Assembly (NCBI GenBank): GCA_023415495.1
Contig: JAEZKK010000035.1
Span: 62,001 to 126,000 of the forward strand
Reading direction: 5' to 3'
DNA: 64,000 nucleotides
Source of the DNA: Bacteroidota bacterium
GTDB taxonomy: Bacteria; Bacteroidota; Bacteroidia; Bacteroidales; P3
Shown: positions 16,518 through 25,460 of the stretch, piece after piece
How positions within the stretch are numbered: position 1 is the first letter of the stretch
Layout: the number at the start of each line of letters is the position of its first letter
Translations under genes and position numbers: made by a program
Notes under the pieces: model-generated
Database searches by the model: none
What the model saw: only the letters and a program-made list of their open reading frames with translations
What the model was told of the DNA's origin: nothing

Positions 16518-17863
16518 TATCTTGTATATATGATTTCTATCTTAGTTGGGTTCGTATTATGTTTAGGTCCATTCAATACAACTCTTGATGCAGTAGATAT
16601 TCTGGAGTCAGGGAATAAATAAATATGAGGATCCTTAATATTTCCATTCAAATAGTTTTGAAGATGTGAAGTAATTCTCATACGATAAGAATTATTCGCT
16701 TTATAAAATTTTCCATCAAAACTCTCTGCCTGAAAAGCATCATGAATATATACAAAATTTCCGTTATCATCTTTTCTATAAGCAACTAATCGAGATGGGA
16801 AATTATAGTAAAGATTATTATTAGAATAGTTTTCGTCTACAGGAATTGTTAATAAAACCTGATTAAATGCCCCTATATTTTGAGTTGAATCTTTATACCA
16901 ATTCATTAAACTATCAATATTTAATTTGATATAACTAATACCCAAATTGCCTAAATACATTTTATTATTTAGAATAGCTCCTTGACAATCTATTGAATCG
17001 TTATATGAAGTAAGTGTATTAAAACTTGAAATATCGCTTGAGGAGAAATCATATTCAATATTTGAAAAACGTGTTGATTTATCATCAAATACGAAATTAT
17101 ATCTTAAAGTTTTATCGTTTCCATCCCTATAATACAAACTCATTCCTGAAAGAGAAGAATACATATCAAAATAAGTAATCATTCCATTTGCAGAAGAGCT
17201 TGATGTTGTTGTTGCTTTAATATAAAATCCTTTTATTTGATTTTTAAACTCTCCATTGCTTGGAATTGAACCAAGTGATAGTATTTTATTCATAAAAGCA
17301 TTCCCCAGATTAACTCTTAGATGTGGCAATAAAGTATCTCCTCCAATTACCAAAGTTTGTTTAGGAGAAATATTGATAACTGAAGAATAAATTGGAGTTG
17401 GATTAATATTCAGTTTACTATTAGAATAATATGATACTGAATCAATAAAATCCTCTGTGATTTCATATACTTCAACCTTCATATCCATATTTTTAATTGA
17501 TGTGTCTTTTGCAAATAGTCCTGTATAGGCCATTGTTAAGACAATAGAATCTGGCTTTGAATAGGTGGAAGAAGAAAAATCCTGACTATTTGTTGATAGA
17601 CTTATCTGAGTAAAAATAGATGTAGTAAGTTTTCCAAATTCATTATCAGAATACTCTCCCATGGTCATATATCTGTAATTAGATGTCTTTAAGGAATCTC
17701 CTTCATGGAAATTAAACGCCATTACGTTATTTAGTTTATGTCCATGCAAACTAACCCTATCAGAGTCTTCAACTAAATTCAAGCCAAGGATTTCATCCTC
17801 ATTGGTGCATGAAAAAAAGAATAAGGGTAACAAAACTATTAATAAGAATTTTATTTTCTTCAT
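16517..17863 (-). CDS. DUF4270-family lipoprotein
   Basis: 448 residues with a lipobox at LFFFSC (about residue 19), so a lipid-anchored envelope protein. The first 100 residues (LGLNLVEDSDRVSLHG, then YRYMTMGEYSDNEFGKLTTSIFTQ and SKPDSIVLTMAYTG) have the pattern I associate with DUF4270, a Bacteroidota family of unknown function commonly next to a short glycogen synthase gene, as here. It lies 63 bases downstream of that gene and is coupled to the MORN protein. Confidence 0.82.
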   Translation of the reverse strand: MKKIKFLLIVLLPLFFFSCTNEDEILGLNLVEDSDRVSLHGHKLNNVMAFNFHEGDSLKTSNYRYMTMGEYSDNEFGKLTTSIFTQISLSTNSQDFSSSTYSKPDSIVLTMAYTGLFAKDTSIKNMDMKVEVYEITEDFIDSVSYYSNSKLNINPTPIYSSVINISPKQTLVIGGDTLLPHLRVNLGNAFMNKILSLGSIPSNGEFKNQIKGFYIKATTTSSSSANGMITYFDMYSSLSGMSLYYRDGNDKTLRYNFVFDDKSTRFSNIEYDFSSSDISSFNTLTSYNDSIDCQGAILNNKMYLGNLGISYIKLNIDSLMNWYKDSTQNIGAFNQVLLTIPVDENYSNNNLYYNFPSRLVAYRKDDNGNFVYIHDAFQAESFDGKFYKANNSYRMRITSHLQNYLNGNIKDPHIYLFPDSRISTASRVVLNGPKHNTNPTKIEIIYTR

Positions 17864-17926
17864 TGAATTATATTTTTTGATATAGCAAGTAACGATAAAT
17901 ATTGTCTATTGTTGCATTTAGTTTTA

Positions 17927-18748
17927 TTAATCCTCCACAGGAATAATAATTTTATCATAAAGTGCATTTAACTTTTCAACCTGCTCTTCAATTGGAGCAT
18001 ATTCAATAATATTTTTCTTGGTTTGGCGAACAAATTCCAATAGTTCTGGATTAATTTTATCACTCCCTAATACTATCCCATCAGCGTAAGATACTGCCGC
18101 CATCATAAAATTAAGATATGTAGGTTCTTTATAGAATTTCCAATCCTTTAAAGTTCCTCCATCTACTTTTAATTTTTTATATAGATTTTCACATAAACTA
18201 TCTCCAAAATCATCATCGTAAAGAGTAATAACTATTTTACTTTTTGAGAATAAAGGATTATGTTTATATTCTGTTCTTTTAACATAGAACGGGATAAGAC
18301 ATGTAAACCAGCCTGTGCAATGTATTACCTGTGGTTGCCAATTAAGTTTTTTTATTGTTTCCAATACACCTCTTGAATAAAATATTGTTCTTTCATCGTT
18401 GTCAATAAACATTTTATTCTTTACATCATAAACATCATACCTCCTAAGGAAGAAGTCTTCATTATCTATAAAATAGACTTGCATTCTTGCAGGTTGGATT
18501 GATGCAACTTTTATAATAAGTGGGTGGTCTGCATTTTCAATAATTAGATTTATCCCTGAAAGTCTAATTACCTCATGTAATTGGTTTTTCCTCTCATTTA
18601 TATTCCCAAACTTTGGCATAAAAGTTCGGATTTCTTTACCTTTTTCTTGTATGTATTGAGGTATATTTCTGCTTATTTTAGATAATTCGCTTCCATCTAA
18701 ATATGGTAACATCTCTTGATTTACAAATAGTACTCTTCCCTTTGCCAT
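17927..18748 (-). CDS. Short glycogen/starch synthase-like protein (GT5 N-terminal half)
   Basis: 273 residues matching the N-terminal catalytic domain of ADP-glucose glycogen synthase: RVLFVNQEMLPYLDGSELSKISR, the region around YFIDNEDFFLRRYDVY, and PQVIHCTGWFTCLIPFYVK. The C-terminal Rossmann domain that carries the nucleotide-sugar site in GT-B enzymes is absent, as in a short form I recall from this phylum. The KxGG loop is replaced by the region around LDGSELS, so normal synthase activity is doubtful. First gene of a six-gene minus-strand operon with a promoter at 18771-18778. Confidence 0.85.
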   Translation of the reverse strand: MAKGRVLFVNQEMLPYLDGSELSKISRNIPQYIQEKGKEIRTFMPKFGNINERKNQLHEVIRLSGINLIIENADHPLIIKVASIQPARMQVYFIDNEDFFLRRYDVYDVKNKMFIDNDERTIFYSRGVLETIKKLNWQPQVIHCTGWFTCLIPFYVKRTEYKHNPLFSKSKIVITLYDDDFGDSLCENLYKKLKVDGGTLKDWKFYKEPTYLNFMMAAVSYADGIVLGSDKINPELLEFVRQTKKNIIEYAPIEEQVEKLNALYDKIIIPVED

Positions 18749-18770
18749 GTCTTTTTTATTTAATTACTTG

Positions 18771-18778
18771 CAAAGATA
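18771..18778 (-). promoter_or_regulatory. TAnnTTTG -7 element of the glycogen synthase-DUF4270-MORN-maf-RR-HK operon
   Basis: CAAAGATA on the plus strand, TATCTTTG on the minus strand. It lies 22 bases before the start codon, a usual leader length. Confidence 0.6.
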
Positions 18779-18827
18779 CGATTTTTTTATGAGATAATAA
18801 AAATGAAGATATTAATAATAATTTATT

Positions 18828-19472
18828 TTACATCGCTTTATCGCCTAACATGGGGACAAAACTAAAATCCCCAAAATCTTCTCTTTTAGCTTCAAATTCA
18901 GAAACTTTGGTAATCCTTGTCATTATCTGAGTTTTCTCCCCTAATGGAATTACCATATATCCTCCTATTTTTAATTGCATAAATAAGTCTTTTGGCAATT
19001 CTTGAGCTCCACATGTTACAAGTATTTTATCAAATGGGGAAAATTGAACAAGCCCCTTATATCCATCCCCAAAGAAACATCGTGAATTGTATTTCAATAG
19101 CTTGATTACTGAAGAAGCTCTTATATGAAGCGGTTTATGTCTCTCTATAGAATAAATCCTTGTAGAAATCTCACTTAAAACACAGGTTTGATAGCCTGAA
19201 CCTGTCCCTATTTCCAAGACCTTATCGGTTTTCTTTAATTCCAAAAGCTGAGTTTGGAACGCTACTGTATATGGTTGGCTTATGGTTTGGTCACAGCCAA
19301 TAGGTAATGCTTTATCGATATAAGCAAGATTATCTAATGATGAATCTAAGAATATATGACGAGGGATTTTACCAATTGCATCCAATACTGCCTTATCTGT
19401 TATTCCCTTTGTAATAAGTTCCTCTACAAGTGCTTTCCTTAATCCCTTATGCTTAAAACTATCTCTTATCAT
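18828..19472 (-). CDS. pcm: Protein-L-isoaspartate O-methyltransferase
   Basis: Repairs isoaspartyl residues using S-adenosylmethionine. Class I methyltransferase motif I is VLEIGTGSGYQTCVLSEI near residue 85. The family-specific segment before it is ALPIGCDQTISQPYTVAFQTQLL, where the usual SxPY region binds the substrate. The C-terminal GGYMVIPLG strand is present. Length 214 is normal. It stands upstream of the glycogen synthase operon, 79 bases apart with a promoter in between. Confidence 0.95.
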   Translation of the reverse strand: MIRDSFKHKGLRKALVEELITKGITDKAVLDAIGKIPRHIFLDSSLDNLAYIDKALPIGCDQTISQPYTVAFQTQLLELKKTDKVLEIGTGSGYQTCVLSEISTRIYSIERHKPLHIRASSVIKLLKYNSRCFFGDGYKGLVQFSPFDKILVTCGAQELPKDLFMQLKIGGYMVIPLGEKTQIMTRITKVSEFEAKREDFGDFSFVPMLGDKAM

Positions 19473-19632
19473 TTATGGAGTTTTTCTTCTAACGAATGGC
19501 GAATTTACAAAATAAAATCCATATAATGCTTTATGGAGAAAGAAAAAAGGTTTATTTTTGCTACTTAGTTCTGGGTATTAAATAATATATATCTGGATTA
19601 ATCGTTGTATTTGAAGATTATATTTTTTTATT

Positions 19633-20544
19633 ATGAGAAAAAAACTACTTCCTGTTTTTTTAGGTATTCTAAGCATAATTGGCTTTGGTTCTTGCAATAA
19701 TTTCGAGGGCAATCAGGAAATACCTTCCTATATTAAGATAGATGCTATAAATTTAGTCCAAAATAATAATATCCCACAGAGTTCTATCGAAGGTTTCAAT
19801 ACTTCTTTGATTACCGATGTATGGATTTATGTGGATAATATTAATATTGGTGCGTTTACTCTACCTTGTGAAATCCCAATTTTAGAAGAAGGAAGCCACA
19901 AGATTGATATCCGACCTGGAGTTAAGTTAAATGGTATTGCTATGACCAGAGCAGAATACCCTTTCTATTCTTATTATTCTCAAACACATAATCTAATCCC
20001 TGGCAAAACTATTGATTTTGGCACCTTGGAGGTTAAGTATAATGATATTCTTACTAAATTCTCGCTTGTTGAGTTGTTCGAAAGCCCTTCAATTGAGTTT
20101 ACTACCGACGGGATTAATCCAGATTCGACAAATTTAATTACAAAAATTAATCATATTGACTCTGTCGAGTATGGTTCATATTGTGGTGCAATGTATTTAG
20201 GTAAAAATCAAGCCTCTTACAAGATAATTACCGATTCAATGTATGTTACAAATAAAGATGTATTGATACTTGAATTAGATTATTGGTGTAATATTCCTTT
20301 TGATATTGGAATTAAAGGCAAAACTTCTTCTGGCTCGAAGGATTATTATATAAATGCGATGAGGGTTAATGCAAATTCTAATAAGGGTTGGCAAAAAATC
20401 TATGTAGTAATGGGCAAGGTATGGCAACAACTTTTCTACCCTAATACCTTCCGTGTCTTTTTGTCTCCAGCTAACCCAAATAATATTGATAATGGTTGGG
20501 TTTATATCGATAATGTAAAACTTATTCACAAACCTAATTTCTAA
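19633..20544 (+). CDS. Uncharacterised lipoprotein
   Basis: A signal sequence with lipobox IGFGSC at about residue 20. The remainder (303 residues in all) is predicted beta-rich: VWIYVDNINIGAFTLPCEIPIL with EGSHKIDIRPGVKLNG in the first half, resembling a small carboxypeptidase-regulatory or PEGA-like sandwich, and WVYIDNVKL near the end, which resembles a jelly-roll. I do not recognise a named family. It lies 19 bases upstream of a polyprenyl glycosylphosphotransferase, so a role at the cell surface is plausible but unproven. Confidence 0.75.
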   Translation: MRKKLLPVFLGILSIIGFGSCNNFEGNQEIPSYIKIDAINLVQNNNIPQSSIEGFNTSLITDVWIYVDNINIGAFTLPCEIPILEEGSHKIDIRPGVKLNGIAMTRAEYPFYSYYSQTHNLIPGKTIDFGTLEVKYNDILTKFSLVELFESPSIEFTTDGINPDSTNLITKINHIDSVEYGSYCGAMYLGKNQASYKIITDSMYVTNKDVLILELDYWCNIPFDIGIKGKTSSGSKDYYINAMRVNANSNKGWQKIYVVMGKVWQQLFYPNTFRVFLSPANPNNIDNGWVYIDNVKLIHKPNF

Positions 20545-20563
20545 AAACCTCAACTCTTAAGAT

Positions 20564-21979
20564 ATGAATAGAAAAATTCATGGTGCAAAATATGTCATAT
20601 CTGATATATTCTCAGCTCTTTTTGCTTGGGCTTTATTTTTTGTATTCAGAAAAACCACTATAGAAACTGGGGATTTTGATGATATCAATAATGTTTTTGC
20701 AGATTCTAATTTCTATATTGGCTTAGCATTTCTTCCCTTGTTTTGGGTTTTTCTTTATTTTTTACAAGGCACTTATATCGACCCCTATCGAAAATCAAGA
20801 CTTAGAGAATTGGAGCAAACTCTATGGATTAGCTTTGTTGGAATAATTATTATTTTCTTTGCACTTCTTCTTGACGACCATATCCAATCTTATAAAAATT
20901 ACTATATCTCTTTTGCAATGCTTTTCATGGCTCATTTTACTCTTACCTATATTCCTCGACTTATAATCACTACAAGAACTGCCAATAAAATTCATTCTAA
21001 AAAAATTGGCTTTCCAACGCTTATTATTGGGAATAATGGAGAGGCTATAAAAATCTTTAAGACTATTGAAAACCAAGAGATATCCTCTGGAAATAAATTT
21101 ATTGGCTATGTAAACATTGACAATACTGATACTGAACTCTCTAATTACCTTCCTTATCTTGGTAAATTTGAAAACCTTTTTGAGATAATTGAGAAATGGA
21201 AGATTGAAGAAATAATTATTGCTGTAGAAAAAGAAAATGAGCCAAATTTGCATAAGATAATTACAGATATTGAAGCTAAGAGCAACGTTTTAATTAAAAT
21301 ACCTGCTGACACTAAGGATATCCTCCTTGGAAGGGTAAAGATGAGTGCAATTTTCCAAACTCCTTTAGTTCTCGTTTCTAATGAAGTGATGTCTAATATG
21401 TATAAATTATCTAAGAGAGTAATGGATATTGTTTTTTCACTTATTGCAATGATAATACTTTTACCAGTTTATATTATTACAGGAATAATTGTTTACTCCA
21501 CTTCGAAGGGTCCAATATTCTATAAACAAGAAAGAATTGGTTATAAGGGTAAATCATTCTATATGCATAAATTTCGCTCTATGTATATGAATGCTGAGAA
21601 TGGCACTCCTATGCTTTCGAGCGATAATGACTCAAGAATTACTCCCTTTGGGAAATTTATGCGTAAGGTTCGGTTGGACGAGATACCGCAATTCTATAAT
21701 GTATTAAAGGGGACTATGAGTCTTGTGGGTCCAAGACCTGAACGTCAGTTTTTCATTGAACAAATAGTAAAGCAAGCTCCAGAATACAGACTCCTACATA
21801 AGGTTAAGCCTGGTATTACCTCTTGGGGACAGGTAAAATTTGGATATGCTGAGAATGTGGATGAGATGATAGAAAGGCTTCAATACGATTTAATCTACAT
21901 AGAGAACCTTTCAATAGCCACAGATATTAAAATTCTTCTTTATACCTTTGTAATAATCTTCCAAGGAAGAGGAAAATAG
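20564..21979 (+). CDS. Undecaprenyl-phosphate sugar phosphotransferase (WbaP/WcaJ type)
   Basis: Transfers a sugar-1-phosphate to undecaprenyl phosphate to start an exopolysaccharide, O-antigen or glycan. About four N-terminal membrane segments (residues 10-140), a CoA-binding-like middle (FPTLIIGNNGEAIKIF), a further membrane helix before the catalytic part (VMDIVFSLIAMIILLPVYII), then the bacterial sugar transferase domain with KFRSMYMNAE, RLDEIPQFYNVLKGTMSLVGPRPE and VKPGITSWGQV. Length 471 fits. The sugar cannot be deduced. No further glycosyltransferase cluster follows; the next gene is convergent. Confidence 0.93.
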   Translation: MNRKIHGAKYVISDIFSALFAWALFFVFRKTTIETGDFDDINNVFADSNFYIGLAFLPLFWVFLYFLQGTYIDPYRKSRLRELEQTLWISFVGIIIIFFALLLDDHIQSYKNYYISFAMLFMAHFTLTYIPRLIITTRTANKIHSKKIGFPTLIIGNNGEAIKIFKTIENQEISSGNKFIGYVNIDNTDTELSNYLPYLGKFENLFEIIEKWKIEEIIIAVEKENEPNLHKIITDIEAKSNVLIKIPADTKDILLGRVKMSAIFQTPLVLVSNEVMSNMYKLSKRVMDIVFSLIAMIILLPVYIITGIIVYSTSKGPIFYKQERIGYKGKSFYMHKFRSMYMNAENGTPMLSSDNDSRITPFGKFMRKVRLDEIPQFYNVLKGTMSLVGPRPERQFFIEQIVKQAPEYRLLHKVKPGITSWGQVKFGYAENVDEMIERLQYDLIYIENLSIATDIKILLYTFVIIFQGRGK

Positions 21980-22039
21980 TTCAGAATCAAGTATTTTATT
22001 CACTATTCTTAACTCTTTCTTAATTAACATTTGAGTTAA

Positions 22040-22147
22040 GAAAACTAACTCTTGATTCTACGGAAATAGAATCAAATTACATTTTTTTAGAATCAAGAGT
22101 TAGTTTTCTGTAATTTGATTCTATTTCGCTGGAATTTGATTCTATTT
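22040..22147. repeat. Self-complementary repeat cluster 1 (word TTGATTCTA)
   Basis: Two long perfect inverted pairs are interleaved: arm A 22040-22060 pairs with A' 22088-22108 (21 bp), and arm B 22063-22081 pairs with B' 22109-22127 (19 bp), giving the order A-B-A'-B'. The word TTGATTCTA occurs at 22052, 22115 and 22136, and its complement TAGAATCAA at 22067 and 22088. It lies between two convergent genes. See findings. Confidence 0.95.
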
Positions 22148-22183
22148 TTGAATAAACCTTACTTGGTCAAATTTTACATCTAC

Positions 22184-22825
22184 TTACTTGTTTTTTCTTG
22201 CAATTATATATTCTGCAAAACCTGTTATATCCCATAGAGTACCTCCTCTAATATAACCTTTAGAAAGCAATTGATATACTAACTTTATTGGGATTAGCAA
22301 ATTGGTTAAAAGGCGTTTTCTTGTTCCGCATCTAAGGATTTTAGTGTTATTTCTTATCAATAGATTTACCAATTCTGGCAAAGTATATATCCTGACATGG
22401 GTTGGATCGTCAAAGAAATTCAGTGTTTCTTGCATTGAAGGCAGAGAAAGACTTTTAACGGATGGATATTCAATGTAAATTATCCCTTCTGGCCTTAGTT
22501 TGCTTAAGAGAGATTCGATTACCCTATCTCCATTTGACAAATGCTCAATTATATGAGACATAATAATCAAATCATAAGAATTATCCTCAATATCACTGAA
22601 ATCTAAAAGAGTTAAATCCTTTTGAAAGAATTTATCTATTGATTCAATATCCTTTTTATCATTATTATAGTTAAGATTAATATCCACAGCATGATAAGTG
22701 GATTGTGAAAACCAAGTTTTAGTAATACTTGGGCTATGACTCCCTGAACCAATATCCAGGATTTTTAAATCATTCCGCGTTATATACTTCTTTAGCATAT
22801 ATATTCTAAAAGGTTTTATCTTCAT
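22184..22825 (-). CDS. Class I SAM-dependent methyltransferase
   Basis: Motif I is LKILDIGSGSHSPS near residue 22, followed by an acidic VDINL at the end of strand 2, SYDLIIMSHIIEHLSNGDR as motif post-I/II and GIIYIEYPS. This is the Methyltransf_11/23 pattern; the substrate is unknown. An upstream in-frame ATG exists at 22879, but that stretch lies inside the hairpin after gldN and adds 18 low-complexity residues, so the ATG at 22825 (MKIKPFRIY) is preferred. It is the last gene in the direction of the T9SS operon, after the hairpins, so any expression from there would be by read-through. Confidence 0.8.
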   Translation of the reverse strand: MKIKPFRIYMLKKYITRNDLKILDIGSGSHSPSITKTWFSQSTYHAVDINLNYNNDKKDIESIDKFFQKDLTLLDFSDIEDNSYDLIIMSHIIEHLSNGDRVIESLLSKLRPEGIIYIEYPSVKSLSLPSMQETLNFFDDPTHVRIYTLPELVNLLIRNNTKILRCGTRKRLLTNLLIPIKLVYQLLSKGYIRGGTLWDITGFAEYIIARKNK

Positions 22826-22859
22826 ATTTTTGGAATTAAAATTAAAAAGATTTGATTTA

Positions 22860-22896
22860 AAACCAAAAAGACTGCTCAAAGGCAGTCTTTTGGTTT
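22860..22896 (-). terminator. Hairpin after gldN (probable terminator of the T9SS operon)
   Basis: AAACCAAAAAGACTGC pairs with GCAGTCTTTTGGTTT (one bulged base), giving a U-rich 3' arm on the minus strand. A second hairpin overlaps the gldN stop (22899-22908 with 22916-22925). Confidence 0.6.
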
Positions 22897-22918
22897 GAGT
22901 ACTAAGATTAGTTTTATC

Positions 22919-23782
22919 TTAGTATTCCCACATATCATCTTCGATATCAAAAACTTTATCACTTATTTTCTCACTTTCAGCCAAAGCATCTGCACCAATT
23001 AAATAAGTACCAATTGCTCTTTCATATCTGTTAGATTCTCTAATAATATAGCTTGTGAAATATCTTTTTATAAATATATCATCATAGCTTCTTCTCTCAG
23101 CATTATTTCTTTCGTTAAATACTTCAACATTAGCAAGCAATTCTCTTACTTCAGGATCATTATATCTTACCCAAAACAAAGGATTTGGAATAGGTGCAGT
23201 ACCTTCTTCTTTAATTTGGTAATAGACTGGAGAGAAACCAGAGATTCTAACATCCATTACTGAACGATTTTTATCAATAAACCAATCCTCTTTCAATCTT
23301 AGAGTTCGAATATCTTCATTTGAAATATTTCTTTCGATTAATGAATCTATTAACTGAATTGTTCCATCCATATCCATTCTTTCAATTGTTGTAGTAATCG
23401 GAGGAGTAAAACTTTTTTTTCTAGAAGGCCAGTCTGTAATTTCTCTTTTAAACTCATCATCCTCATATACCTTAATCTTTCCTTCTAAAATTGCAGATTC
23501 AAGAGCATAGAATAAATTAACCTTACCCTGTTCTGGATCAAGAGGATAATAGAATACTTGATTCATTTTTTCTCTAAAATCAATAACTCTCCAAATTCTC
23601 CATTCCCAAACCACATCTGCTTCTCTGACATAAGGAAACTCAAATGGTTTGATTTGTTTATGATAAATCTTATCGTAAAATCCATCTCTTGCAACTTGAT
23701 TTTGTTCATCCAAGATTTGAGCGGATAAATTCACGCTAACCAAACTTAATATCGCAATTGCGATTAATGCTATCTTTTTCAT
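22919..23782 (-). CDS. gldN: T9SS protein GldN/PorN
   Basis: Periplasmic component that forms a ring with GldK/PorK under the outer membrane. 287 residues with a signal peptide (ending VNLSAQ) and the characteristic start GFYDKIYHKQIKPFEFPYVREADVVWEWRIWRVID, which is typical of this family, followed by KMNQVFYYPLDP. It is the last of the five genes of the porP-gldK-gldL-gldM-gldN operon and follows gldM after 32 bases. Confidence 0.95.
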   Translation of the reverse strand: MKKIALIAIAILSLVSVNLSAQILDEQNQVARDGFYDKIYHKQIKPFEFPYVREADVVWEWRIWRVIDFREKMNQVFYYPLDPEQGKVNLFYALESAILEGKIKVYEDDEFKREITDWPSRKKSFTPPITTTIERMDMDGTIQLIDSLIERNISNEDIRTLRLKEDWFIDKNRSVMDVRISGFSPVYYQIKEEGTAPIPNPLFWVRYNDPEVRELLANVEVFNERNNAERRSYDDIFIKRYFTSYIIRESNRYERAIGTYLIGADALAESEKISDKVFDIEDDMWEY

Positions 23783-23814
23783 TGCATTTATTGTTTTAAT
23801 TACAATCTAATTTA

Positions 23815-25413
23815 TTACTGAATAGTGAAAATCATTTGTGGGTTAGCCACAGCCTTTTCACCGTCAGGTCCCTTTGCTCTAATTCCTTCAATATATACCT
23901 TATGTCCTCTTCTAAGACGGTTAATTTGAGCTAACATTTCAGGAGTAAAGCGACTCCCTCTTGCTACAAGTGGTGCTTGTCCGTCTCCTCCAGTATTGAA
24001 GGTCATAGTAAATTCAGTTACTTGATAAGTTACAGGAAAATCAAATCCTTCCATAACAACTCTAAGTCCTGCTTGAGCTAATAAAATTTCCTTAGCTATC
24101 CTTCCTCCATCAGAAGCTCCAACTTGAGCCTTAGGCTTAGGGATAGTTTTTACACGAAAATTCATTGAACCCATTGGCATTCTTTTTCCATTGAAATTTG
24201 CTGCAACATTAATAGTAGCTGCTTGTTGAGTCTTTACATTTACAACATATTCTCCTGGTTTAACCTTAGTAATTGTTGCACCTCCACCACCAGTGATTGA
24301 TGGTTCTATACTCTCAGCAGATGCTCCAGGAACTGAAATCGAAACTGGGTTATCAACTCCTATATAGAATACATTCATCTTGGTTGGAGAAATTGTTGCT
24401 GAAGGAGCTGCTACGAAATATTCTCCTGAGAAAGGATGAGCCTCTTCACCTGTTTCTTTCTTTACAAATATAGTTCCTGAGTATTTTCTTGGACCTACTG
24501 CAGTAGCAGGGAAACGTAGTTTTACAACTCCTGAATCTCCAATATAATTACTTCCAGCAACATCTGCTCTTAACTCTGTTCTTGAATCATAAGCTGAAAC
24601 AAAAACTTCAGCTTCATAAGCATCACCCTGCATTACGTAAGTTGATTTATGTACTACCATTGGACGAACAGCATCAAACTTAAAGTCATCCTTACTAACA
24701 GCAGTATAAAGATTATTTACAATATCAAATTCAGCACTTTGAATTTCTGATTTGAATTTATTTAATAATACTAAGTCCGCAATTGTAATAGTATGGAAGA
24801 AATTATACATTTGCCAATTTAACTCCTGACCACTCTTGCCTTTAAATTTACCCTGAGTATTTATTTGTATTTTCTTTAACTGTTCTCTAAAACTTGGATC
24901 AGCTAATTCAATCATTTTTGCCTGATATGCTTCAATCTTCTTTCTTAACTCCATTGCCTTAGCTCCAGAGCCATCCTCTGATTGACCTATAAAATAATTA
25001 GTAGCTATTGTATAATTATCTTTCTTTTGAATCATATCATGACCAAAATCATTAAGTAATTTTTTAGCCTCAGCTGGACCTCCTTTAAGATCTTCTACTA
25101 TAGCAACTAATTCGTATTTGATACTATCAATATAGTCAAGCATCTGCTTAGTTTCTTTTCTAACTTGTTGAGCTTTCTGCCAGTTTGGACCAACTTTTTC
25201 TGGATTACCAATAAATGCTTGCTCAAATGAATAGTAAGAACTTTCCACTTTCTTTGAAAACAATTGATTTGTCTTCTCAACTGAGTCTCCTACAGTAACA
25301 AAAGCCTGGAGAATTTCAACAGATACATTTAATGCTAACATAGCTGTTAGTACTAAATACATCATTGAAATCATTCTCTGCCTTGGCGTTTCGGGACAAT
25401 TCGTTGCACCCAT
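23815..25413 (-). CDS. gldM: T9SS protein GldM/PorM
   Basis: Inner-membrane-anchored, long periplasmic part of the T9SS motor. One N-terminal membrane helix is visible (RMISMMYLVLTAMLALNVSVEIL, residues about 13-35), then a helical domain, and three beta-sandwich domains to residue 532 (for example SYIG-type strand region near SNYIGDSGVVKLRFPA, and ISVPGASAESIEPSITGGGG). By family it couples the proton-driven GldL motor to the PorK/N ring. Gap to gldL 47 bases. Confidence 0.96.
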   Translation of the reverse strand: MGATNCPETPRQRMISMMYLVLTAMLALNVSVEILQAFVTVGDSVEKTNQLFSKKVESSYYSFEQAFIGNPEKVGPNWQKAQQVRKETKQMLDYIDSIKYELVAIVEDLKGGPAEAKKLLNDFGHDMIQKKDNYTIATNYFIGQSEDGSGAKAMELRKKIEAYQAKMIELADPSFREQLKKIQINTQGKFKGKSGQELNWQMYNFFHTITIADLVLLNKFKSEIQSAEFDIVNNLYTAVSKDDFKFDAVRPMVVHKSTYVMQGDAYEAEVFVSAYDSRTELRADVAGSNYIGDSGVVKLRFPATAVGPRKYSGTIFVKKETGEEAHPFSGEYFVAAPSATISPTKMNVFYIGVDNPVSISVPGASAESIEPSITGGGGATITKVKPGEYVVNVKTQQAATINVAANFNGKRMPMGSMNFRVKTIPKPKAQVGASDGGRIAKEILLAQAGLRVVMEGFDFPVTYQVTEFTMTFNTGGDGQAPLVARGSRFTPEMLAQINRLRRGHKVYIEGIRAKGPDGEKAVANPQMIFTIQ

Positions 25414-25460
25414 AATCTATTCTATTTTCAATTTAATAATTCAATTAATTAATTCTTTGC

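Noticed and set aside
22826..22879. Longer N-terminus for the methyltransferase
   Set aside because: These codons lie within the hairpin after gldN and add a low-complexity stretch before the normal methyltransferase start.
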